This document shows positions 11,229 through 23,660 of a stretch of DNA of 64,000 bases, in pieces. The notes under the pieces are model-generated. The model was not told where the DNA came from and ran no database searches. It saw only the letters and a program-made list of their open reading frames with translations. Position numbers and translations under genes: made by a program. This DNA comes from Alisma plantago-aquatica (Eukaryota > Streptophyta > Magnoliopsida > Alismatales > Alismataceae), in NCBI GenBank assembly GCA_963693085.1, contig OY856413.1:466669379-466733378 (forward strand), written 5' to 3'. Each line of letters starts with the position of its first letter. The stretch's first letter is position 1.

Positions 11229-12807
11229 TGACGTGTATTTTACTACGCGCTAAAAAGGAAAGTATACGCGTCGAGTAGTACAGGCCTTTGTGAGGCCCGA
11301 GTCGAACACAGGGATACTCAGAATTGTCGGAGACTCCTACTAACTATTTGCGATCAGCTAAGCCGAATAACAAATTGGGGTTTGTTGTCAAAATTAAAAG
11401 AAAATAAAAATAAAACAAAGCAAACAATCGATTAAAGGTTAATTTAATCAATTCAAAAAGGAATCTTTAGGATTGCAGTTTCACCGTGGGTTTTCATTGT
11501 ATTAGATTTTATATAATGCCTCAATCTTCTCTCTCTATCCGGGAAGTGGCCTGAAAACAGAATTGCCCACTGTCGTGGTACAACTCACTACTTAGGTTTA
11601 GGTCGGTTCCACCGTCGTAGTAACCTATCCCCTAAACTAAGTGCATTACGAACGATCTCTCAGTATCCACCATTAATTTTACACCACCTTGTTCAAGGGA
11701 TTTATCGATTAATGTAGGTTTCGTCTCTTTTCAGCCGTTAATCCTTCTGTCTAAGTGATTGAGGGCGTTAGGTTATTATTATGGTGATCAAGCATAACAA
11801 TATATGGAGAAAACAAAGCTATACCACATATTTAAGAGAGAAAATATGAATTACTATTATAAACTTGTCATACAATGAATTCCCGGGCTACTCCCGGTCC
11901 TAAAGATGGAGGGGATTAGCCCTGCATGTTCATCTCACACAAGTACATGGTAGAAATAGGGGAAATCATATGAAAAATGTGAATTGAATGGGAAAACCCC
12001 TGAACGGAGAAGAACCGATTGATCCTTTGTGTAGAACACGTGCTTTCCCACCTCTCGGTGGTGAAATCCGTCTTCAGCAGCGTCCGGATCGACTGGTATG
12101 AACTTCTGGCCTCCGTTCTCCTTTCTCTCGCTCCTCGGCACTTGTGCAATGGCTAATCCGATCTTCCTCCCCGTCTCTGGGTGGCCGTCATTAGGTATAA
12201 GTCCCTAATTAGGTCGCTAATTAACTCCAGCCGTCCGATTGAGATCATTAGAAAGCAAACTCATATCCTACGGCGTCGATACCATCGACGCGAGTCGATG
12301 GTATCGACCCGCTACAGTAGCGGCTGGCTGCAAACCCTTCTTTTGTCGTGCCCGACATCATTTCGATACCATCGACTCGGGTCGATGGTATCGACTTCCT
12401 TTTGGCATCGGTTTTGTCACTTTGCGACGTTGTAGCCTCCGTGTGTCGATGGTATCGACTGCTTCTTCGCCAGCAACCTGAAGGTGTCTCGATACCATCG
12501 ACATCAAGTCGATGGTATCGACTCTTTGCTGCTCCTTTCGGCTGGCAACCTGTGACCTTGTCGATGGTATCGACGGAAGCAAATACTTGTTTTCCCTGAA
12601 ATTCAAAGACAAGATCAAATAAATCCACACAAATAATAATAATGTGATAATTAATGCTCAAAATGATAAAACTAAGGGGATTTGACATAAAATGATGGCA
12701 AAGACCAAAATGGATGAATTATGCGATATTTACCATAGAAATGGCTAATTAAAGCATAAAATACACATAAAACAGGTCTATAAATGCGACTCAAAATCAT
12801 CGCATCA
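11229..12807 (-). repeat. 5' LTR of element A (1579 bp)
   Basis: The ends are TG at 11229-11230 and CA at 12806-12807 in plus orientation, and the sequence matches 1-1503. It should hold the element promoter and polyadenylation signals, which I cannot place confidently. The dyad array lies at 12275-12575, in the half nearer the element's outer end. Confidence 0.95.
12275..12575. repeat. Dyad-motif array in 5' LTR of A
   Basis: Eight copies of TCGATACCATCGA or its complement occur here, three pairs head to head and two single. These copies are nearly perfect, whereas the 3' LTR copy has several altered units. Confidence 0.9.
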
Positions 12808-13008
12808 TTAATCCCTCACATTGGGTAATTTGCACTTTAGTCCAAACTTAGCAAACATTGTTTCAACATTATTCAAAAAGGAATAAAATCGAAATATAAG
12901 TTCCTCTTGAACCTTAATTACTTTTCAAAAGATAAGAGCAAGCATATAATTATTTTTATTAAACAAAACACCTAGGGTTAAAGCATAACCCAGGTCAGGG
13001 ATGTTACA
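12808..13008 (-). repeat. 3' LTR of B, fragment left by insertion of A
   Basis: It matches 20464-20664 at the outer end of B's 5' LTR. Read on the minus strand it starts TGTAACATCCCTGACC. Element A interrupts it at 12807. Confidence 0.9.
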
Positions 13009-14134
13009 AGTTATAAACCCCTAATAAGAATTTCATCCCCGAAATCCCAGATAAAGGGAGACAGATATTATTCATATATCATTTCATCAAGTCTTCACAT
13101 AACATCTCAATGTCATGTTTATGCAAAGCATAAACCCCTAACATATGATGTCCATGCTATATAATATAGCTAAACTGATTTCAGAGTTAACCCCTTCTAG
13201 GTAATCAACATAAATTATCTGATACCAGAATTCCTTACCGTGGTATTCATCACATGTGCTGGAAACACATCACATTTTCATCTTTCTTTCATCCTGGGAC
13301 ATTTCTTGTTATACATATCTTTTTCTTGGAACCCAAGTCCAAGACAAACTGATATTCTTCTAAGTATCTATCAAATAAACAATTTTAATTTATGCACACC
13401 AAGTGTCCTAAGACCCACTTGATTGCCATGTCCCTGAAAGAAAAGAAATAAAGGATCATATTCCTCTTATCACCCTATTATTATTCAGGGTTGTTTATTC
13501 AAGAGAAGAGATTATCATCTCCTCTAAACATTACATGAACCTTCTACTGTTCATGAATTATTTACTCTTATTTCTTTCTTGGTTACTTGCCATCAACATA
13601 GGAATCATATGGATGATTACTTGTCATCATTTCTTAATATCATTTTCACCATGATTACTAGATATAGGTATTCAAACCTTAAGTTCGTCACTAATTATTA
13701 TTACCTTCCATAAGGTAACTATTACCTCTAGGTCTTCAGACCAGGGTATACATTATACTAAACATCTTCTTTTGTTTATAAATTGATTTACAATTAAATC
13801 CAATTCCTTCATATATCAATTAGAATGTGGTAGAAATATCTATTCCACATATCCTACTTCTCTCTTTAGATTGTTTCAGAATGATTACTTGATCAGAGTA
13901 ATCAGAAGGATAACAATCTAGGTATATCATACTTACCTTGCCTTCAATAAATGAATACCTGGCCAGGGTATTCAAGGACTGAAATTAGGCAGTATGCATT
14001 TATTTTATTTTATGTTTTTGTCCCTTTAAATTTGATATACTTAATATCTTAGATTTTCTCTGAGTTCCTTTTACATCTCTTCCCTTTTATTAATGAAGAG
14101 AGAGAAATTTCGCCATATCGAAAGAATATTGAAC

Positions 14135-14181
<47 letters not shown>

Positions 14182-14332
14182 ATCTTTTTCATCTCTTCTT
14201 CTTGTCTTTAAATAAGTAACTGTAGAAAGCTTATTAATAATCACCTTACTCATAATTAGTAGGCAAAGAGAAGAAAAAGGAAAGATAATTCAGAATGAAA
14301 GTGTTATTCGACATGTTACCTTTACAGGTTAT
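13009..14332 (-). other. Noncoding interior of B downstream of gag
   Basis: AT-rich sequence runs between the gag stop and the 3' LTR. On the minus strand, close to the LTR, it contains the motif GATTTCGGGGATGAAAT (near 13030-13046) followed by TTAGGGGTTTATAACT. This corresponds to the same place in element C. A TA dinucleotide run occupies about 14138-14180. No pol domain is visible. Confidence 0.8.
14138..14180. repeat. TA microsatellite
   Basis: About 21 uninterrupted TA units lie inside the noncoding interior of B. The corresponding place in element C has only a short TA run (near 52124-52132). Confidence 0.9.
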
Positions 14333-15422
14333 CTATTGTCTTTGTCCTCTACTACCATAAGTAGATGGACCAAACTGTGACACTTGTCTTCGTCCTACAC
14401 CTTCTGCTCCACTAGACTGAGGTCCTTGTGGGTTTTGTAGATTATGCCTTGAATGTTGGGTCACCTCAATATTTCTCCTTGGACATTGTTGTCTAAAATG
14501 TCCTAGTTGTCCACATTTATGACAAGCTCGACCCCAACTTTATGACCCCTGCATAGGTGCACTATATTGTGGTTGAACTGGTGAAGATTTCGGTTGTTTG
14601 TTTCCACTACTCCACTATTCCCGTGACTGTGTAGACTTCATTTTAAGGTTTGTCTCATGTTTCTTTATCGTAGACCTTTCTATCCTCCGTATAGACTCCA
14701 CAAATGTGGCAAACCTCTCTCTACTTTCTAGGGCAGATGTTGGGATGGACATCTCAGCATTCAATCCCTTTTCAAAATGTTGGATCTTCTCCTCCTCAGT
14801 AGCTACCATTTGAGGACAAAATCACAAAAGTTCCATAAACGTAACCTCATATTCATTTATCGACATGGCTCCCTGTCGAATCTTCTCAAACTGTGAGATC
14901 TTTTCATCTAAGTATGTCTTTGGAAAATACTTTTTGATGAATTCTCGATGAAATTCCTCCCATTCAACCTCTTCATCATTCCTTTTTATTTTTTCTATAG
15001 CCCACTAATGTCCAGCACTACCCTTCAAAAGGTACACCGCATGTTTAACTTTGTCAGCCTCTGGGATACTAAGGATCTTAAAGGCTTTTTCTAACTCAGT
15101 GAGCCAGAGATCCGCATCTGCTGGGTCAGATGGTCCAGCATATTCTATGGCTCCTACACGACATAGTCGTTCAAAGGTCTTACCAGACCCATATCCCTCA
15201 TTGGAGACTTGTGCCCTAGGTGCCGGTGTTGGCATCCGGTCTGCCATATACCTCAGTGTGGTCATGAGTTGCCCAAAAGATTATGAACATTTGAGTTTCC
15301 TCTCATGACTTCATCAACATGGGGATTTTTAGGCATTGGTTTCTCCCTTGCTTGATCCCTTGCACCTCCCACTGGTGCAGCAACATTGCTCTCAGAACGT
15401 GTTCCTCATGTTATCCAGACAT
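14333..15422 (-). pseudogene. Gag of element B, with several nonsense codons
   Basis: Gag is the particle protein of a Tekay-like element. The likely start is ATG 15422 (ATG TCT GGA, then a TAA), aligned with the start of the gag in element C. Recognisable parts are the gag core (ADLWLTELEKAFKILSIPE, then KHAVYLLKGSAGHWW-type sequence near 15000-15110) and IPTSALESRERFATFVESIR near 14690-14750. A CCHC zinc knuckle (HKCGQLGHFRQQC) lies at about 14480-14526. The phase ends with TAG at 14333-14335. Multiple in-phase stops, including one at the conserved WW, mean it cannot make full-length protein. Confidence 0.85.
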
Positions 15423-15536
15423 CCTTGAGTTATATATCTTCTTCTGCATAAGCATAAGGCACTATAAGAGATACTGGGTATACTTAGAACAGACTCAACA
15501 CCTTAGTCCTATGTCTCTATAGACTCAGCGAACCTA

Positions 15537-15550
15537 GAGCTCTGATACCA
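15537..15550 (-). other. Primer-binding site, initiator tRNA-Met, element B
   Basis: On the minus strand TGGTATCAGAGCTC follows the 5' LTR end after the 6-nt spacer ATTTAG. It matches the common plant initiator tRNA-Met PBS. The spacer is identical in element C. Confidence 0.9.
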
Positions 15551-16519
15551 CTAAATTGAAACACCCGCTATCATTAGGATAACAACTGAACAATAAAACA
15601 TCCAGAAGCAATCATTAATAGCGGATTACTGAAAATCACTAAAATTAAAACCTTTTTCAGAGAGGTCCAATCGTAGGAAAACTCTTTCAACAAGAACCAA
15701 TGTATTACATTAACATCCTGGTTCATAAGTACATATCTTGTATTGTCTCTTCTGTAGGGTTACAACATCAACTGCCTTGTTAAAAGCTAAACACAGACAG
15801 CATAAGGACCTCGAGGCATTAAGCCGAATTCTCAAACCGATTTGTTAAAAGTACTAACTACTGACTCCGAGGACCTGAGAGTATAGAGACGACACATAGG
15901 ACTTCTATCTACAAACACGACAGACAACACACTCCACCTGAGTTGTTGCTGTTGTACCTACTATTGCTGAAGTTCTTCCTCTGCAAGATGTTCTCAATCT
16001 CCTTCATACTCATCCACCTAAAAATGTTGGTTCCCACGGGGGTGAGACAATTGAAAATTACCCCAGCGAGAGATATAACTCTCCGCCAGAATCATCATTA
16101 TTGCAGTTTAATTAATATAAAACTGAGCAGAGGATAAGCAGTTTAGATCATTCTCATCTTTAAACTATTGCAACTATCTATAATAGAGCAAGAAATCATC
16201 TATTCTCTTTATAAGGAATAGGAAGAACATGTATATCATTTGTCTAACATACATTTTCAACATCTCAAACTTTGCTTATGACACTCATCATTCTGATGGG
16301 TCACTCATGATTCATTCTTGTTTCCATCCATTGGCCTTAGCCAATCTGCTAAACAGATATTCAATTATACCAGTCATATGATTATATATCATCATGTCCT
16401 ATTCATGTATTGGACTATGCCAATCCTTAGTTATAGACTCCATTCCTTTTATAGGTATTGGACTTAACTAGTTCTGTATAAACATTTTCTGATTAAGTCA
16501 TTATCAATCTCATACAACC

Positions 16520-17320
16520 ATTTTAGGTATTAGATTATGCCATACATGTGCATCTATTCTAGGTAGTGGACTATGCCAAACATGTGCATACATTCCAGGT
16601 ATTGGACTATGCCAAACCTGTGCAATTATTCCAGGTATTGGGTTGTTACCAATCATGTGCAGTTATTCTAGGTATTGGGTTGTTACCAATTCTGTGACAT
16701 TATTCCAGGTATTGGGATTTAACCAATCATGTGATATTATTCCAGGTATTTGGATTTAACCAATCCTGTGATATTATTCCAGGTATTGGGATTTAACCAA
16801 TCATGTGATATTATTCCAGGTATTGGGTTATGACCAATCCCGTGATATTATTCCAGGTAATGGACTATGCCAAACCCATGATATTATTCCATGTAATGGA
16901 CTATGCCAATCCCGTGATATTATTCCAGGTATTGGACTATGCCAATCCCGTGATATTATTCCAGGTAATGGATTATGCCAATCCCGTGTATCTATTCTAG
17001 GAATGGACTATGCCAATCCCATGATATTATTCCAGGTAATGGACTATGCCAATCTCGTGTATCTATTCGAGGTAATAGACTATGCCAATCCTGTGTATCT
17101 ATTCCAGGTAATGGACTATGCCAATCCCGTGTATCTATTCCAGGTAATGGACTATGCTAATCCTGTGTATCTATTCCAGGTAATGGACTATGCCAATCCC
17201 GTGTATCTATTCTAGGTAATGGACTATGCCAATCCCGTGATATTATTCCAGGTATTGGACTATGCTAATCACGTGTATCTATTCCAGGTATTGGACTATG
17301 CCAATCCTGTGATTACGTCC
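16520..17320 (-). repeat. 36-bp minisatellite in LTR of B
   Basis: About 22 tandem 36-bp units are present, each with a core like GGACTATGCCAATCC followed by ATTCCAGGTA. The unit length is divisible by three, so reading frames stay open across the array by chance. Homologous arrays occur in both LTRs of C in the opposite orientation. Confidence 0.92.
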
Positions 17321-18119
17321 CATGTCTGTTTACACAGCACTAGGTACCTCATTCTTCTACTAACATTTAAACTTTAGCCATGCCATCATGCTCAATCACA
17401 CTCTTTATGTAATACAAGTATCCCTCTCTTCTCCTCACTTTTATAATCAAGGTTCCATCATTATTATTATATCCTTTTGTTATAATTATTATGTTACTAA
17501 GTTTCCATTTTCTTAGTTTATTAAGAACATTATCATCTCTTACAGGGGACTTTTATAATTATCTTGGTACCTTTCACTAGGTATCAACTTAATCATGTGG
17601 TTCACAAGGCCTATTAAAATATCTTGTTACCTTTCACTAGGTAACAACTAATCTCATGGCTCATACAGCACATTTAACATCTTGTCACCTTTCACTAGGC
17701 AACAACCATTCTCATGGTTCATAAAACATATTACATCTTGATGTAATGATTAGGGTAGCACTCTTTATATGTTACTCATCCAAGTATGTTGGATTTGAGA
17801 TGCATCAAGGGATATCATTCTTAAAGAGATGTATGTGATATCTATGATGTCTTGATATATCACTTCCCTCAGCACTTTAAACTTACTTGAGTTTATCAAT
17901 TTATATTGTATTAAGGTATTTCCCCATCTTAATACTTCCATACACTAACCTATCACCTTTATTGTGAAGTGCATAGGTCATAAAACACACATAAGGATTG
18001 TCCAACTATCTTCAAAGATAGGGACTTATCTCAGATTAAGGCATTGCTTTCTATAAGGTTGCATAAAATCAACCACCTCAGGTATTTCCCTTATCAGGGT
18101 ATTAGCCATTATTCCTTTA

Positions 18120-18370
18120 TTAGGGTTAGGTCTTCACAAACCATCACCCAAAATAAGCGTTAGAGTTTCCATATTAGGGTTTCTTATAGCCTTACAAAGC
18201 TTCACCCTAAACTAGAGTCTCACATCACATCATTGTATCAGGGTTTCACATGACTTCACTCTAGATTAGGGTTTCCATTCAATTACCCACAATTAGGGTT
18301 TACTATTCATCCCAATTAGGGTTTCACATTTCATTACCCATAATTAGGGTCTACTACTCAATCCAATTAG
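18120..18370. repeat. TTAGGGTTT-containing repeats in LTR of B
   Basis: Diverged repeats of about 28-60 bp each contain TTAGGGTTT, the plant telomere-like heptamer plus two bases. The block lies at the LTR position equivalent to the 28-bp array in C. Confidence 0.7.
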
Positions 18371-18414
18371 TTTTCAATTGATATGATCACATTGAATTAC
18401 TAAACGACCTTGAC

Positions 18415-19215
18415 CCTTATTCTCTAAACGGTTTGAAACCGTTTGGGAAAATTCCCCTTGAAACCGTTGAGCAAGAAGTGCATTGAAACTGAATGAACTT
18501 GGGTCTCCAAACGGTTTGAGATAGTTTGGACCAAAACGGTCTTGAGACCGTTTGGACTCAAACGGTATTAAGAACGTTTGGTCCAAACCCTCTCAAAACT
18601 GAATGGACCAAAAAGGTCTTTCAACACTTAATCAAGTCAAGGTTTCAAGCAATGAACCGACTATCGATTGAATCCTTGATTCATTCATCAATTGAACTAT
18701 TGAATCAGCCTTCAATTAGACCATCAATTAGGGTTTTGAACCCAATTGAACAGTATTTATAATCACAAAACCTTCAATTAGGGTTTTGAAATCAAGGAAC
18801 CTTCAATGATTAATATTGTGGAATTGATTCAATTGAAATCAATGAATCATCATCAAATTATGATATGACCTGACCTCAAACGGTCTTGAGGTCATTTGGA
18901 TGACCTCCAAACGGTCTTGGTTGACCTCCAAACGGTATTGGGACCATTTGGGTGATCTCTAAATGGTCTTGAGACCGTTTGGGTTAATCAACCCAAAATT
19001 TTAAATCAACCAATTGAAATTTTAGCACTTAACCCGATTAGGGTTTGATAATTGTTTAACCTTCAAATGATGAACTGTTTGAAACTAATCAATTGAATTA
19101 AATGGGTCATCAACCATAAACATAAGCCTATGAGCTCCAAATGGTCAACCATATCAAATGGTCAACCACTCCAAACGGTTTGAAACCATTTGGTTTCTAT
19201 CGGTTTGTTGAAACC
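18415..19215. repeat. AAACGGTTT inverted-repeat block in LTR of B
   Basis: Over 20 copies or variants of CCAAACGGT and its complement ACCGTTTGG occur, often as facing pairs (for example near 18418-18445 and 18530-18560). The facing pairs can form hairpins. Confidence 0.85.
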
Positions 19216-20664
19216 ATTTAACCAATTTCAATGAAACCAATTGGTTTCCAATTTTTTTGAAATCATTTGCCTAGGATATTTTTGAGGTGTGTGCTTAGGA
19301 TGATGTCATCATCATCAAGCTACGATCCTTCATATTTTTCTGTAATTTTCATGGAGGTTCCATTGATTTGATCAAGTGAATTTCAAGAAGAACAATTGAT
19401 CAACAGTTGATAAGGAATTGAATGCAATAACAATATTAAGGGTTCAAGTTATAAAACCCGCCTCCAATTGAGCTTCAAAGCTTCAACCTCCATGTCTTTA
19501 ATGGTGAAAGAAACACCTTAAACTATCCCAAGCTCGTCCTCAAGCTTTGAGTGAAAAGGAATGGCTAGAATTGAAGATCGAGTGAAGATAAGAAGAAATC
19601 AAGCATTGATTTGTGATTTCCACCATGGAATCAAGGTGAAAGAAGGTCAAGAAGCTTACCTACAGGTTGGGAGTCGTCCTCCTGTTTCTCATAAGCTCCC
19701 TTGGTCGTTTTGCAAGCAATAAGTGAAAGTGGCTTCGAAATTACCCATTCAAGCTTTGGATAAATGAGTATATATGAATTTTATTGAAAATTCATTTAAG
19801 AGAGAGAAAGTAGGAATTATCTCCTCCATTTCCTTTCCACTTGTTCCCTTTTCTTCCTTAGATACGAGGATATCTTCCTTGCCTCTTATTACTCTCAATT
19901 ATCCATGATTTAGAGGAAAACAAATTAACCACCTAAAATCATATAATAATAATAATATCCATAAATGAGTGGATATTTCTTTTTCTTATATTAATGTGTG
20001 TGGGCTCTCCACCTCCTTAAGATATTTTTGTTGCCTTTGCAAGGCACAATTACGTCCACATATATGGATTTCAACCATTTCAATTTTGGTTGAAGGGAAC
20101 TTCAATTAATATAATTATTTTTGCATTAAATTGAATTAGGGTTTCAATTATGCTTAAATCTTGATTATTTTAATATCAAGATTCTCTCTCCTCCAAGATG
20201 ATACAAATGATACGCCCCTCTCATTTTCTTTTCTCTAAATGATGACAAGAAACATTAGGGACTATTTTGAAGTGGTAATTTGCATACTGAACCCTGATTT
20301 TTGGGTAAATTGCACATTACACCAAAACCAGGTTTTAATGCATAAACATTGCTTTATCGGCTCTTTCTTGTTACTCAGGCTTTCCCAAACCATACCTCTG
20401 CATCATATTCATTCTCATGATGCTTAAACACATGAGGAACATTTATCAAGTAATATTTGCAAGTTAACCCCTCACATTGGGTAATTTGCACTTTAGTTCA
20501 AACTAAGCAAACATTGTTTCAGCATTATTCAAAAAGGACTAAAATTGAAATATAAGTTCCTCTTGAACCTTAATTACTTTTCAAAAGATAATATCAAGAA
20601 TATAATTATCTTTCTTAAACAAAACACCCAGGGTTAAAGCATAACCCAGGTCAGGGATGTTACA

Positions 20665-21803
20665 GGCACTACCCCCGCATCTCTTCCTCAAGATCCCACT
20701 TGGGTCAACCAAAATAGATATAAAACTGTGTAGACATATCAGAATGAAATAACTTCATATGAAATATCTCTATTTGTGGTTTGGCCTCTTCATATGTCTG
20801 ATTCAAAGTGTAAAGTTGTGTTGTCGCCTGTCCAGAGGAACCAGCATGCGACGTCTGTCCACATCGTCGTCCTCCACCACTACTGAACTATTGTCTCTAT
20901 GAGCCCTATTGGCTCTGCCTCTACTACTGAGTCACCTCATCGCCTTTCATCGGACACTCCCACCTCATATGTCCTACTTTCCCACACTTATGGAAAGTCC
21001 TTGTCTCATAGTGTGGCCTAGACAGCCCCATCACTAACACAAATGTTGTACTGTGGACTCCTGTAGGTGGAAAACTACAACCTTTTGCCCTTACTTTGTG
21101 ACCACAGTGTCGATGCACTAGACCTCTATTGTGTTGGCAGTGATGAGAACCTAAGCTCCTTAAATCCACCCGACGACTGTTCTTGGTATTGTGTCAGTAT
21201 CTTCTTGGCACCTTTCTCACGTTTCTCAAACACATATCTCTCGATCCTCCTAACATAATCCACAAATGTGGCTAAATGTTCTCTGTTCTCCAAGGCTGTT
21301 GTTGGCATTGTCAACTCCACACTCAACCCCTTCTTAAAATCTTTGATTCTCTCCTAATATGTAGCAACCATGTCAGGACAAAACCTCAACAACTCCATAA
21401 ATCTTGCCTAATACTCGTTGATTGTCATGGATCCCTACCGGATCCTGCCAAACTAGATGATCTTCTCATCAAGGTATGTCCAAGGAAAGTACCGACTAAT
21501 GAACTTACGTCAAAAATCCTCCCAACCGATCACAAAACCTGGCCTCTTCTCCTCTTCTATGGCCCACCAATGACCAGCACTCCCCTTCAAATGGTACACT
21601 GCATGCTTTACTTTTTCTTCTTCGGGGATGTTCAGGATCTTAAAGGCCTTCTCCAACTTCATTAACCAAAGATCCACATCTTCTAGATCCATAATACCAA
21701 TATACTCCACAGCTCCAACTCACCTCAACTGCTCAAAACTCTTCCTTGATACCAGAGATTCCACATTGGGGACTGCTGCTCTCATTTCAAGAATGAGCAT
21801 TTT
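20665..21803 (-). pseudogene. Gag remnant of element X (left part)
   Basis: On the minus strand this continues the gag begun at 38383-38055, interrupted by element D. Visible parts are EDVDLWLMKLEKAFKILNIP and KHAVYHLKGSAGHWWAIEE (21560-21700). Further on come LENREHLATFVDYVRRIERY (21220-21300) and a zinc knuckle HKCGKVGHMRWEC near 20940-20985, then a stop at 20924. Downstream of the knuckle about 260 bp of degenerate sequence runs into the edge of B's LTR at 20664/20665. There are many stops and frame changes. This gag is related to those of B and C but clearly more diverged. Confidence 0.82.
21799..21803. repeat. Target site duplication of element D, left copy
   Basis: ATTTT here is repeated exactly at 38055-38059. 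Removing D and one copy restores the gag phase of X across the junction. Confidence 0.92.
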
Positions 21804-23639
21804 TTATCGGCCTAAATCGTGCGTCCAAAAGGAGCGGATTTGAAGTAGTCAGACTTTTGAATTACCCGATTCATAGGCCCCCACAATGATGACGGGGTCC
21901 AAAGTAGCAATCAGGGTCAAACCACAGGGACAAGGGCGATAGTGCTAAGAACACAGAATCGACACTTTACACTCTGGTAAAAGCAAGATGAGGATAAAGT
22001 TCTCAAAGGGAACAACGGACGAAGATCAATAAAATAAAAGAAAACTATCTCCAACTGGAGTTACAAGGAAAATTAATGTTTTTGGCATTTATCAGTTTTT
22101 AGGGGTTTTGTGCAATGGAACCGGAGGAGATAACGTAATTACCTCAGTAAGGAACGAAAGAGGAAAACTTCGGCATAACAAGTGGCAGCAGGAAACATCC
22201 AGTACCCCTTCTCTCAAAGAGGGTACCTCTAACTAAGAACCAACACCCTCTCTCAAGGTTGATGGACTTGGGTTAGAGTGGAAAGGTAACTGAAGCAACT
22301 CCGATCATGGGTACTCTCGTACCCCCTGATTGGACCAAACACTAGAGCTGCAACACCTCTCTCGAAGGAGTTGCAACGGGAAACACGATTCGATAGCTAG
22401 TCAAAACATGATCCAAACGTACAATCTAGGGTTCATATGCTAAGCAAAGTAACCATCCAACAAACGGGACCAAACATAGAGCAACAGACATTTAAAAATC
22501 CTCTAATTCCATTAGCATAAGCATTATATAAAAGGGTTTGGTTACATTGCGTAAATAAAGAAAGTAAATGACTAAAAAAGGGAAGATAGGTATCGCCTCC
22601 TTGATTTAGGAGAGCGACTTGCAGCAGCAGATCCCTAAGGTTCCTCTAGCCCGATACCGGGCGGGATCTCTGCCTGATATGCCTATCTCGGGCGGCATCC
22701 CCTGTCGGGCGATATGCCATGACGGGCATTCGTATCGATCAAAGCGTTCATGCCCGATACGGTCGTGTCGGGATGCCACCCTCCCGAGCGACACACCGTA
22801 ATAGGTGATTCGTATTGGGCTCGGTATCGTGTCAAGCTAGAGACCACTTAGGGGATCGGGTTCCTCGTATCGGGTGGTTCCTTTGGTTGATATCAGGCTA
22901 TTGCGGCAACTGGGACGGATTCTAAGTGAACCATTCCCGCCCTCTCAGGTCGGGGAAGTGCTCACCTAGTATCGCCCAGTACGCCTCTGGGACACGACAC
23001 ACTAGCTCCAGGTGCTTTCCAAAGTTACCTTTCATGAGATTCTGACCTGTCTCATCAAGGTCCTGTAGCTGCTATTTATAGGCAGCGGTTGGAAGAAGTT
23101 GCGATTCTCCGGGCGCCATGTGTCCTCCATCGTCTCTATTAGTGCAGCTTCAGGGATTCTCGACGTGCGTGTCGCCTGGCACAGTGGGTCTCAGGCAGCA
23201 AACATTTCGGGCATCGTGACGGGTGGGTGCTTATCTATGGGTGGCTTGTATTGCGTGACACGCTTCATTGGGAGAGTAGTCGTGGCGGGTACAGCTCCCT
23301 ATCGGGTAAGTGGTGTATCGCCCGTTAGAGTCTTCTTGCGCGGCACACCTATATCGTGCAGCATCCGTATCGGGCTACTGTATGATGGGTAGTGAGTGTG
23401 TCGGCCGACTAGTAGGAGGGTCGATGCAGGTAAAACACGTTCATGGGTTGGGATAGGCCTTTTGCTGATTTTTGAGTGGAAAAGCGAGGAAAACTCTGCA
23501 AAAGATGATAAAAATGAGTTAAGAGTGTAGCATGGCCTGTTTATTCAAAAACATGACAAAAAGGAGAGGAAAACAGTTTAAAAGGGTAGTTTTGACAAAG
23601 AAATATGGGCCATAAATATCACAAAATTTGGTGTTATCA
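21804..23639 (-). repeat. 3' LTR of element D (1836 bp)
   Basis: It matches 36217-38054 along its length. The inner end (minus strand) is TGATAACACC next to the polypurine tract. The outer end has decayed from TG to TT. Repeated CCCGATA / TATCGGG motifs lie at about 22650-23390. It contains no gene. Confidence 0.93.
22650..23390. repeat. GCCCGATAYCGGGC-type dyads in 3' LTR of D
   Basis: Many copies or half-copies of GCCCGATA and TATCGGGC are present, such as the palindrome-like GCCCGATACCGGGC at 22650-22663. Spacing is irregular. Confidence 0.8.
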
Positions 23640-23660
23640 ACTCCCCCAAACTTAGCATTT
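23640..23660 (-). other. Polypurine tract of element D
   Basis: On the minus strand GCTAAGTTTGGGGGAGT directly precedes the 3' LTR start (TGATAACACC). Confidence 0.85.

Larger units (their letters stand above)
1..12807 (-). mobile_element. Athila-lineage Ty3/gypsy LTR retrotransposon A (3' end off window)
   Basis: On the minus strand the order is 5' LTR (11229-12807), tRNA-Asp PBS, gag-PR-RT-RH-INT in one frame, a repeat-rich spacer, an ATHILA ORF-1 type gene, a noncoding block and the 3' LTR (1-1503). About 93 bp of the 3' LTR lie left of the window, judged from the other LTR. The env-position ORF-1 gene and tRNA-Asp PBS place it in the Athila lineage. The LTRs differ by roughly 36 substitutions over about 1.48 kb (hand count, mostly transitions), so the insertion is fairly young. 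It interrupts the LTR of element B; the right flank is TTAAT, and the left flank is outside the window. Confidence 0.93.
12808..20664 (-). mobile_element. Gag-only giant-LTR retrotransposon B (Tekay-like Ty3/gypsy derivative)
   Basis: On the minus strand there is a 5.1 kb 5' LTR (15557-20664), an initiator tRNA-Met PBS, a damaged gag and about 1.3 kb of noncoding DNA. The start of the 3' LTR (12808-13008) follows; the rest of it lies beyond element A, left of the window. The interior is only 2548 bp, with no protease, RT, RNase H or integrase recognisable on either strand. Gag type, PBS and the ATTTCGGGGA-type motif before the 3' LTR point to the Tekay/Del branch. Element C in this window has the same structure. 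Confidence 0.85.
15557..20664 (-). repeat. 5' LTR of element B (5108 bp)
   Basis: The ends in plus orientation are TGAAACACCC and GGGATGTTACA. From its outer end inward (right to left) it carries an AAACGGTTT inverted-repeat block, a block of TTAGGGTTT-containing repeats and a 36-bp minisatellite. The same order occurs in the LTRs of element C. The inner end (15557 to about 15620) differs from that of C, so B and C are different subfamilies. I see no gene in it. Confidence 0.88.

Noticed and set aside
13009..14332. Possible hidden pol remnants in the interior of B
   Set aside because: I looked for YVDD/FMDD, DD35E and RNase H motifs on both strands and saw none; a profile search would be needed to exclude very decayed remains.
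16805..17215. A 136-codon open frame on the plus strand
   Set aside because: It only reads through the 36-bp minisatellite, whose unit length keeps frames open; no protein-like composition beyond the repeat.
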